NCBI GenBank assembly: GCA_035512595.1
Contig: DATKDU010000411.1
Coordinates: 1-20,056, forward strand
Source of the DNA: DATKDU01 sp035512595
GTDB lineage: Bacteria; Planctomycetota; Planctomycetia; Pirellulales; Pirellulaceae
Length of the DNA stretch: 20,056 bases
Direction: 5' to 3'
The notes under the pieces were generated by a model. That model saw nothing but the letters and a program-made list of their open reading frames with translations. It had not been told where the DNA came from and made no database searches. Within the stretch, counting starts at the first letter, position 1. Each line of letters begins with the position of its first letter. Position numbers and translations under genes: made by a program. Shown here in pieces: positions 14,010-20,056 of the stretch.

Positions 14010-15695
14010 CTACCGATCGGCCACCGGGTCGAGTCGAGCGTCAACGATCGTCCCCCGCGCATCACCGCATTCGGCCACAACCTTCACCGTCAGCGAGCCG
14101 CTCTGGTGCAGGTCGTTCAGGAAATTCTCCATCTGCGGCACGGCGGACAGCCGGGCTTTCATTTCCGGCAGGCGGCGCTGCAGCCGGGAAGCCTGGCTGC
14201 GGCAACTGGAGAGCGAGCCCTCCAGGCTGATGCGCTTGCTCTGCCAAGCCGCGAATGCCGCACCACCCGGGCGCGGCCCCAGATTGCGGAGCTGTTGCTC
14301 CAGCGCCTGAGCCTCCTTCCTGAGTGCAACGAGCTTGGCTTCCCCCTCGGGGATCGATTTTTCCAGCCCCTTCTTGAGGTCGGCCAAACGGGGGCGGGTC
14401 ATGGCGATCTTTTCGGCCGCATTCTCGCGAAACTCCGGCCGCATCACGATCTGCAATTCCCCGGCCGGGTGCCGGAGGAACTCCAGTTGAATCTCGGCCC
14501 CCTGAAACTGAGCGAACTCGATCGTCGCTCGCTCCTTGAGCTTCAGGAGCCGCTTGTCGTCCCGGATGCCCGCGCCGCTGGGAAATCCGGTCAGCTCCGC
14601 GATCTCCAGCCGCAAGGCGTCCTCCTGCGGCGGGTCGAGTGCCGGCAGCGTGTGCAGCGACACCACCCGCTCCAGGTCGATCCGCAGCCGCGGCATTTCC
14701 TGCGGCACCCGCAGGAACGCAGTTTTGGACGCCTTGCCGCAGGTCAGCCGCAACAGGCAGTTGGCCAGCTCTTTGCGGGCCGGAGCATCCTCGATCGGAC
14801 TGCGCCACGTGAATTTCAATTCGCCGCCGGCGTGCTCGAGCACGGCCAGCGGCTTCTTTTCTTGAGCGGCGTCGCTCAAATCGGGAGCGTAGAAAAAGAG
14901 CCAGCTCGGGCTGACGCTGCTGTCCCGTTCGATCAATAACGCCGCTTCCTCTGGGATGTCGGCGGCCACCGCATTGAGCGAAATATCCAGAGTCTGGCCC
15001 GCGGGCACGTGCAACGGGCACAGCACGGCCGGCCCCGTATCGACCAGCGACGGGAGTTTGAGCGCCGGCGGCAGTCCCTCAAGGTCTTGTTTCACCGCGC
15101 TGGCCGCGCTGTGCGACGGCTGAGGTTTGCCCCTGTTCTTACTGCGGTTGTCGGCCGGTGCCGAGCTGCCCCCCGGCGGCGCGGGGGACGGCGCAGGTGC
15201 GACACTTGAATTCGGCGGAAGCGAGAAGCCGATCGGCGGCGGTGTGAAGGCGGGGACTATGGGTGCCGGCGATTGATCCGGCTGCGAGCGGAACTCCGGC
15301 AGCTTGTCGCTGCTCGGCGCGCGAGCGATCACATGCTGGGCCTGCGGAGGACGCGGCTTGGGTTTCGGCTCTTGCGGGTTTCGGTTCTGAATCCAGAACA
15401 CAACCAGATAACCGATTCCCAACCCCGCCGCTCCGCCGAGCACGACCTTGACGATTTCCCACGGCCCCTTCGCGCCTCGTTGCCGGCGGCTGCTCGCCTT
15501 CCCATCACCTTTGGCCGGCGTGGTTGCGGGCGGTCCGCGGCCGCCGCCATCCAAAACCAGGGGGGGCGGCACCCGTGCCTCGCCAGGCAGTGCAAAGCGG
15601 ACGTGGCAGGACGGGCAGCAGGCTGCCGGACCGTCGGCACCGAGCGGCACGACCAGTTGCCGGCAGTTAGAACAGACGACCTTGCCTTCGTCCAT
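14010..15695 (-). CDS. Zinc-ribbon, single-TM protein with coiled-coil C-terminus
   Basis: Predicted 561 residues. The N-terminus is a four-cysteine zinc ribbon (C8-x2-C11 and C27-x2-C30). A basic/Gly linker leads to one membrane helix (about 82-102), then a Pro-rich low-complexity linker (about 108-200). A beta-rich region (about 205-425) follows, then a coiled coil (about 430-525), and a short C-terminal segment. Cytoplasmic ribbon, membrane pass, flexible linker and extracytoplasmic module is an arrangement seen repeatedly in planctomycetes, similar in plan to the large protein at 6301-10989 but not related in sequence. No enzyme motif is visible and the function is unknown. ATG 15695 has GGGG about six bases ahead. 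The gene ends 15 bases from the right island boundary; without the island it would sit about 270 bases upstream of the giant gene. Confidence 0.75.
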   Translation of the reverse strand: MDEGKVVCSNCRQLVVPLGADGPAACCPSCHVRFALPGEARVPPPLVLDGGGRGPPATTPAKGDGKASSRRQRGAKGPWEIVKVVLGGAAGLGIGYLVVFWIQNRNPQEPKPKPRPPQAQHVIARAPSSDKLPEFRSQPDQSPAPIVPAFTPPPIGFSLPPNSSVAPAPSPAPPGGSSAPADNRSKNRGKPQPSHSAASAVKQDLEGLPPALKLPSLVDTGPAVLCPLHVPAGQTLDISLNAVAADIPEEAALLIERDSSVSPSWLFFYAPDLSDAAQEKKPLAVLEHAGGELKFTWRSPIEDAPARKELANCLLRLTCGKASKTAFLRVPQEMPRLRIDLERVVSLHTLPALDPPQEDALRLEIAELTGFPSGAGIRDDKRLLKLKERATIEFAQFQGAEIQLEFLRHPAGELQIVMRPEFRENAAEKIAMTRPRLADLKKGLEKSIPEGEAKLVALRKEAQALEQQLRNLGPRPGGAAFAAWQSKRISLEGSLSSCRSQASRLQRRLPEMKARLSAVPQMENFLNDLHQSGSLTVKVVAECGDARGTIVDARLDPVADR

Positions 15696-15860
15696 GATCG
15701 ACCCCGAGGTTCATGGTTGGAATGCCACCAGCCTATCCCCTCGCTGGCAGCGACGCAACGAAGAATTGCCCCCAGAGGCCCGTGCGAGGATCACTGATCT
15801 CTGCTCATCGAAAGCGGCGTCGCCGATCGCTGGAGTCTGGGACGGCCCGCGGTCGCCGTC

Positions 15861-16280
15861 CTAGACCCACAGCACAATGGCCAGGCACCCTTGCAGCGCG
15901 GTCATCACGCCGGCGGCCGCCAGGCACAGCGGGCGGTGGACCGTGTACAGGACTTGCAGCCCTGCCAGCGCCAGCAGGTTGCAAAAGAACTTGCAGGCCA
16001 TGAACAGGCTCACCGATCCGCCGTCGAGCTCCATCAGCCAGCGGCCGATCGGATTGAGCTCCTCGGCCAGCAGCTCGTACTCGTACTTGATCGAGCAGTA
16101 AACGTCTACGCTGGCGACTGCCGCGATGAACAGCCACATCATCGCCAGGGCGAGTGCGGGGCCGGTGACGGTGGGCCGCAATCCAGATTGCGGCGGCCCG
16201 CCGGAGTTTTGCAAGCTCTCCCAAGCCAGGGTTGGAATCGATTGCCGGGAAATCGAACCTGAAGATTTGCGAACCTGCAT
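15861..16280 (-). CDS. DUF5658-type membrane protein
   Basis: Predicted 139 residues. Three hydrophobic helices are visible (about 40-62, 89-111 and 117-139), with the family-like sentence ELNPIGRWLMEL (about 74-85) between the first and second, and a conserved Lys (CKFF) at the start of the second. This matches small DUF5658 proteins, whose role is unknown. The start at 16280 (MQVRKSS) has AGGAG about ten bases ahead; an in-frame ATG at 16355 has no better signal. The first ~35 residues are polar and probably cytoplasmic. It lies upstream of the zinc-ribbon gene on the same strand, 165 bases away. Confidence 0.7.
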   Translation of the reverse strand: MQVRKSSGSISRQSIPTLAWESLQNSGGPPQSGLRPTVTGPALALAMMWLFIAAVASVDVYCSIKYEYELLAEELNPIGRWLMELDGGSVSLFMACKFFCNLLALAGLQVLYTVHRPLCLAAAGVMTALQGCLAIVLWV

Positions 16281-16723
16281 CTCGTAGCCTCTCCTGCCGC
16301 CGCATTCCTTTGCCTGAGCCGCGACACTAGCACCCACAAGCAAATTGGTTGCCAATCACCCAAGCTGCACGGCGTTGGCCGGCAGCCCATCGCCAACTTG
16401 AAACGAAGACCCCGCCGAATTGCTTTAGCCGCGGGGGATCCCCTTTCATCAACCCGTTGGCGCCAGAGAGGTTTCGATTCGCCTGCCGGAAACCGCCTGT
16501 TGGTCCCGTCTGAAAAAAGTGGCTGACGACTCGGCAGATTTTTCTGGGCGCTCGTTGCTTCGCCAGCGTTCCCCTGCTGAAAGTCGTGCCGCGCAGTGCC
16601 TAAAAAAGATTCGCGCGTCGCTGCTTTTTCCTCGGGCTCTTTCTGGCGCTATAATGAGCCGCGGCTGCGCAGCCCGCGGCGTCCAGAAAAATTCGGCACA
16701 ATTCCCACAACATTTCTCTCGTC
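16281..16723. other. Divergent promoter region of the AAA+ gene
   Basis: Divergent gap between DUF5658 (-) and the AAA+ gene (+). It contains GGGGATCCCC (about 16434-16443), A/T-tracts, a TATAAT at 16650-16655 and the nested palindrome at 16658-16680. No gene is seen. Confidence 0.45.
16650..16680 (+). promoter_or_regulatory. TATAAT box followed by a nested palindrome
   Basis: TATAAT (16650-16655) is a perfect -10 hexamer, but no good -35 lies 17 bases upstream. Directly after it, GCCGCGG (16658-16664) pairs with CCGCGGC (16674-16680). The centre GGCTGCGCAGCC (16663-16674) is itself a perfect palindrome, so two folds compete at the likely transcript start. The AAA+ start codon is at 16724, which has no SD. 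Confidence 0.4.
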
Positions 16724-18139
16724 ATGACCTCACCGACGCTCCCTGCCAACTTGAGACAACTCCGCGACTGGGGCTACGTCGCCAAATCGGTCAAGCAAGA
16801 AATTTATGACAATTTCCTGCGGCAGCTCGCCGCCGGGGGCGATCTTTACCCCGGCGTCATCGGCTACGACGACACCGTCATCCCCGAGCTGAACCTCGCG
16901 CTGCTGGCGCGCCACGACTTGCTCTTCCTCGGCGAAAAAGGACAAGGCAAGAGCCGCCTGATGCGGACCCTCGTCCGCTTTCTCGATGAGCAAGTGCCGT
17001 ACCTCGACGTCCCCGGCTGCCCAATCCACGAAGATCCGCTCAAGCCCATCAGCAGCGTCGCCAGGCGGTTCGTCGCCGAGCATTCCGAAGAGAACATCCC
17101 CATCGCCTGGTGGAAGCGCGCAGACCGTTATGCCGAGCGGCTCGCCCCGGGAACCAAATTTGCCGACATCATCGGCGAGATCGATCCGGCCAAGCTCGCC
17201 GGCGGCATTAGCATGTCCACCGAGGAGGCCCTCCACTTCGGACTCATCCCCCGCATGCACCGCGGCATTTTCGCCATCAACGAGCTGCCGGAGCTCGACG
17301 AGCTGGTGCAGGTCGGCCTGTTCAACATCCTGGAAGAGCGCGACGTGCAGATCCGCGGCTATCCGATCCGTTTTGACATCGACGTGCTGATCCTCTTCTC
17401 CGCCAACCCCGCCACCTACAACCGCAGCGGCAAAGTCATCCCCCAGCTCAAGGACCGCATCGGCTCGGTGATCCACACCCATTACCCGCGCGACCGCGAC
17501 CAGGGCATCGCCATCACCGAACAGGAGTCGGGCATCGATCTGGGCGGCGAGTATCCGGTCGTCGTGCCGTACTTCATGAAGCAGCTCATCGAGCAGATCA
17601 CGGTCCAGGCCCGCAAGAGCAAGTACATCGACCAGCAGTCCGGCGTCAGCGCCCGCTTCAGCATCGCCAACTACCGCACCATGGTCGCCTCGGCCCGCCA
17701 GCGGAGCGTCGTCCTGGCGGAGAAGCCGGCAGTGCCGCGGATTTCCGATCTGGGGCACATCTACTCGTCGTCGCTGGGGAAGCTGGAGCTCGACCTGATG
17801 GGGAGCCACCAGATGACCGAGCGGCAGGTGCTCGACGCGGTGATTGCCGAGGCGATCCGCGTGGTGTTCACGGAGTACGTCGAGGAGCACGGGCTGGCGG
17901 AGATTGCCGAAATTTTTGGCAAGGGGGTCAAGGTCGAAGTGGGGGACATGCTCCCTTCGGCTCATTACGCCGAGCGGATGAAGCGCGTCCCGCCCGCCTG
18001 GGACAAGGCGTTCGAGGTCAACGCCTCCGGCGACCCGGCGGTCCGCGCGTCGTGCGTCGAGTTTGTCCTGGCGGGCCTGTACGCCCTGGACAAGATCAGC
18101 CGCAGCGCCAAGCACGGCCGGATCGAGTACGGGACGTAA
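16724..18139 (+). CDS. Magnesium-chelatase/MoxR-like AAA+ ATPase
   Basis: Predicted 471 residues, cytosolic. The AAA+ core has Walker A GEKGQGKS (70-77), Walker B IFAINE (182-187), the ChlI-type pre-sensor insert ERDVQIRGYPIRF (205-217), and sensor 1 SANP (226-229). The C-terminal half is the helical lid and extension typical of this chelatase-like family, which is separate from true chlorophyll-pathway ChlI. Members usually work with a von Willebrand factor A-domain protein encoded next door, as a remodelling or metal-insertion machine. No VWA gene follows here, since the next 1 kb is repeat-rich non-coding DNA. The start codon has no SD; the -10-like TATAAT at 16650 gives a 5' leader of about 60 bases. 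The reaction and target are unknown. Confidence 0.88.
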   Translation: MTSPTLPANLRQLRDWGYVAKSVKQEIYDNFLRQLAAGGDLYPGVIGYDDTVIPELNLALLARHDLLFLGEKGQGKSRLMRTLVRFLDEQVPYLDVPGCPIHEDPLKPISSVARRFVAEHSEENIPIAWWKRADRYAERLAPGTKFADIIGEIDPAKLAGGISMSTEEALHFGLIPRMHRGIFAINELPELDELVQVGLFNILEERDVQIRGYPIRFDIDVLILFSANPATYNRSGKVIPQLKDRIGSVIHTHYPRDRDQGIAITEQESGIDLGGEYPVVVPYFMKQLIEQITVQARKSKYIDQQSGVSARFSIANYRTMVASARQRSVVLAEKPAVPRISDLGHIYSSSLGKLELDLMGSHQMTERQVLDAVIAEAIRVVFTEYVEEHGLAEIAEIFGKGVKVEVGDMLPSAHYAERMKRVPPAWDKAFEVNASGDPAVRASCVEFVLAGLYALDKISRSAKHGRIEYGT

Positions 18140-18144
18140 CGTGG

Positions 18145-18407
18145 GGCAGGCGTCCCGCCTGCCAGGTAGGACAGGTTTTCAACCTGTCCAGGTTGCTCCT
18201 TACAACTCGTTTCCAGGCTCCGCCTGGGAACGCAAGAACTCGAGGCTCTGCCTCGACAGCGCTGGCAAGAGGCTGGGACCACTCGCACCCCAACGAGGCG
18301 GAGCCTCGTGTTAGCGGGTTTCCAGGCGGAGCCTGGGAACCAGTGAATAGGTCCGGGTTCCGGGTCCGCCACTCGTTCCCAGGGTCCCCCGGATCCCCCT
18401 GGGAACG
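18145..18407. repeat. Array of seven stem-loops, six with triloops
   Basis: Seven hairpins follow the AAA+ stop: 18145-18163 (GGCAGGCG stem, loop TCC), 18169-18189 (GGACAGGTT, loop TTC), 18208-18232 (CGTTTCCAGGC, loop TCC), 18241-18255 (CGAGGC, loop TCT), 18293-18309 (ACGAGGC, loop GGA), 18317-18341 (GGTTTCCAGGC, loop GGA) and 18374-18407 (CGTTCCCAGGG, 11-base perfect stem, longer loop). Loops TCC and GGA are the same element in opposite orientations. Hairpin types of this kind are scattered through planctomycete genomes; function is not established. The first may stop transcription of the ATPase gene, though no T-run follows. Confidence 0.75.
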
Positions 18408-18430
18408 CACCTCCCCAAGGCTCCGCCTCG

Positions 18431-19123
18431 CCCGCCCGGCCCTGGTGATCGCGCGGATGCGCCGCCCATGTTGCGTGACGCAAATTCTTCCTCGGATGCA
18501 CCTTACGGCAAAAAATAGCCCTCTTTTTCGGGGGTCGGCGCTAGCGCGTTTGCACGTCGCCTGCCCGACCTCGGCCCTGACCCGCAGTGATAAGCGATTT
18601 CGGGTCTTTTTTGAAGGCCAGATTCTGCACCTAACCATTTGTGAGGAAACGGTTTACAGAAACCACGCGATTTTTCTTTAATAAGCGATCGCAGCCTGCT
18701 CCCACTGGCCTCGGCCAACTTAACCCTTTCGCTGCCAACCACTTAGCGAAACGTCCGGATTTTCCTTGAATAAGCCCGCTTCAGCGCCAGTTCAGCTCCG
18801 CGCCTTATCAGAGTGGCACCTGGCCGCTGTCCGCCGACTTTGGACTTTGGACTACCGAATTGTCAAACATCACCCGGCCGGCATTTCGCCCGCCAGCGGG
18901 GGCCTATCCATTAGATGCGCGAACGTGTACAATTATTCCATACCCGGCGGAAAAGAGTAGGCTGGCGTCCAGCGGCTCGGCCGCGTTGCTCCGTCTCCGG
19001 CTGCGGCCTGGGACGAAAGGACCCCGAGGCTCCGGCCTCGATGGTGTCAGTCAGCGGACTGGCGGCGATAGGCTGATCAATTGGAGTCGTATCCGGCACC
19101 GACGGCCCGCTGGCTTCGGGTGG
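18431..19123. other. Non-coding gap after the hairpin array
   Basis: About 690 bases with no supported gene; open frames here have no family likeness. A partial tandem repeat (units of TTGGACT) lies at 18836-18854. Two related stretches, GATTTTTCTTTAATAAGC (18669-18686) and GATTTTCCTTGAATAAGC (near 18760), are 90 bases apart and unexplained. I saw no tRNA and no origin-like DnaA box cluster. Confidence 0.45.
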
Positions 19124-19816
19124 TTACTCTTGGACACCTACACCGGGTAGCTCTAGTCCGAAGTTTGGCTCCAGCAGCAACGCAATCATGCGCTTGACGT
19201 TTGTTATTCTTTTAATCCGATCTTCTTCGACTTCCGGCGCGAATGCCCGTGCCTTCAGTTGTTCGAGCTCCTGGGTCAATCGGAACATCGTCAGTGACGT
19301 GGTCGAGCCATGCAGGCCGTCCATTCCGTCCCCGTCTTGATCTAGCTCGACAAGCACAGTCACCATCAATGACAGTTTGTGATCTGGCAGCGGCTGGTTC
19401 AGCGCCCCCAAGATTCCTCCTCGCGCCCGCGTGCCAATTTTGATTAAACTCATTGCCGCCGGATAATAGAAGATTGGGGGCGAGGCATCGACGACGAGGC
19501 TTCGGCCATAGTCAATCTCCTGGATTAAGACGTACGTGGCCGCTCGCACATCGGGAAAATCTCCAAGCTCCCTTAACGCTTGATGCTTAACAGGACTAAA
19601 CTTCCGGCCCGCCGCCGACTCCTGCTTTACGATTGCCGCCAGCGCCGCAATAGTGGTTTCCCTATCTTTAGGGGATTCGGCGGGGACCTTACGAGCAAAG
19701 CGATCGCGGATTTCCGCGATTCGTTCCTTGACGTTGGCAGGCAGCTCGTCTTGCTGTCCCCGCGCGTTTGCACATACGACTAGAACGACTACTAAGCACA
19801 GCCACGACTTGGACAT
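19124..19816 (-). CDS. Small secreted helical protein with DxDGDG loop
   Basis: Predicted 230 residues. Residues 1-21 form a signal peptide (MSKSWLC, a long Val/Leu core, ANARG), so the protein is exported. The mature part is mostly helical; residues about 78-145 look like degenerate HEAT-type helices (HQALRELGDFPDVRAATYV ... AAMSLIKIGTRA). Near 158-170 the sequence LDQDGDGMDGLHG has the DxDxDG spacing of a calcium-binding loop, but its last ligand position is not acidic, so calcium binding is uncertain. The start is ATG 19816, with AGGAG (19829-19825) eight bases ahead. The C-terminus (EEDRIKRI ... LLEPNF) resembles the end of the upstream ORF at 19860, which suggests a duplicated pair on the same strand. 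Not recognised by name. Confidence 0.72.
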   Translation of the reverse strand: MSKSWLCLVVVLVVCANARGQQDELPANVKERIAEIRDRFARKVPAESPKDRETTIAALAAIVKQESAAGRKFSPVKHQALRELGDFPDVRAATYVLIQEIDYGRSLVVDASPPIFYYPAAMSLIKIGTRARGGILGALNQPLPDHKLSLMVTVLVELDQDGDGMDGLHGSTTSLTMFRLTQELEQLKARAFAPEVEEDRIKRITNVKRMIALLLEPNFGLELPGVGVQE

Positions 19817-19859
19817 CACGCACGCTCCTATTGGTCCCCGTGACCTTCTCGAATGTTGC

Positions 19860-19994
19860 TCATGGGACCTTAGGCTTTGGTGGAATTGGCTTGGCTAAGA
19901 AGCCGGGCTCCAGTAGCTTGAGTCGGCTGATCCGGTCTGATTCCGTCAACTCCCGAGGGGGTTTTTTCGCCAACCTAGCCACTGCGTCTTCCAT
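19860..19994 (-). CDS. Short ORF or C-terminus of a paralogue at the edge
   Basis: The frame is open from 19860 to the right edge. A start at ATG 19994 has an AAAAGGA SD eight bases ahead and gives a 44-residue protein beginning MEDAVARLAKKPPRELTESD. Alternatively this is the C-terminus of a longer gene running out of the window. Its end (ESDRISRLKLLEPGF) resembles the end of the protein at 19124-19816 (EEDRIKRI ... LLEPNF), so the two look related. The next gene starts 43 bases downstream, which allows one transcript. Without sequence beyond 20056 the choice cannot be made. Confidence 0.45.
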   Translation of the reverse strand: MEDAVARLAKKPPRELTESDRISRLKLLEPGFLAKPIPPKPKVP

Positions 19995-20056
19995 GACACG
20001 CGTCCTTTTGTAAGAGAATCCGTTCTCCAACCAACCACATCCCACGCAGCTTACCA

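Noticed and set aside
16730..18115. 461-residue minus-strand frame opposite the ATPase gene
   Set aside because: The opposite strand has intact Walker A and B and sensor motifs; this frame has none and is rich in Asp, His, Leu and Arg, as antisense frames are.
18145..18407. Hairpin array as a CRISPR
   Set aside because: No equal repeat length, no regular spacers, and the units are varied palindromes.
18052..18681. Frames of about 180-209 residues over the hairpin array
   Set aside because: They encode repeat-derived PGNAWE-like strings from the stem-loops, not a protein family.

Overview
The window looks like chromosomal DNA of a planctomycete (Planctomycetota, most likely the Pirellulales side; the order is inference). 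The signs are a very large membrane protein with a degenerate J-domain-like head, a LamG-type domain and long Ala/Lys-rich helices; a zinc-ribbon/transmembrane protein with a proline-rich linker; DUF3500 and DUF5658 family proteins; high GC; few classical promoters; and intergenic spaces packed with palindromes. No rRNA, tRNA or CRISPR array was found.

Layout. 1-~141: the end of an IS5-like insertion sequence, its transposase truncated by the window edge. ~142-2395: an AlbA_2 (Schlafen-type) protein gene of lower GC, in palindrome-rich non-coding DNA. 2396-6155: a metabolic/envelope block with a fumarylacetoacetate hydrolase-family enzyme (-), a secreted DUF3500 protein and an M23 peptidase-fold protein in close tandem (+), and a DinB-like protein (-). 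6195-6295: a long imperfect inverted repeat. 6301-10989: a 1562-residue membrane-anchored multidomain protein (-). 11245-13994: a probable mobile island. 14010-16280: a zinc-ribbon/TM protein and a DUF5658 membrane protein (-). 16724-18139: a magnesium-chelatase/MoxR-like AAA+ ATPase (+). 18145-18407: seven stem-loops. 19124-20056: a small secreted protein (-) and, at the edge, an ORF with a similar C-terminus.

The part most worth a second look is the island at about 11245-13994. It is bounded by inverted copies of an 11-base sequence and by a 7-base direct repeat, sits between two host genes of the same strand, and contains a P63C-domain gene, a C-terminal scrap of an IS1-type transposase, a DUF2335 membrane protein and a 45-residue membrane peptide. 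The P63C gene has a good SD, a sigma70-like promoter and three copies of a 9-base sequence around its -35 box, which looks like an operator. This suggests IS-borne cargo under specific control, but no function can be read from the sequence. The other genes are ordinary planctomycete genes with no strong functional link between neighbours.
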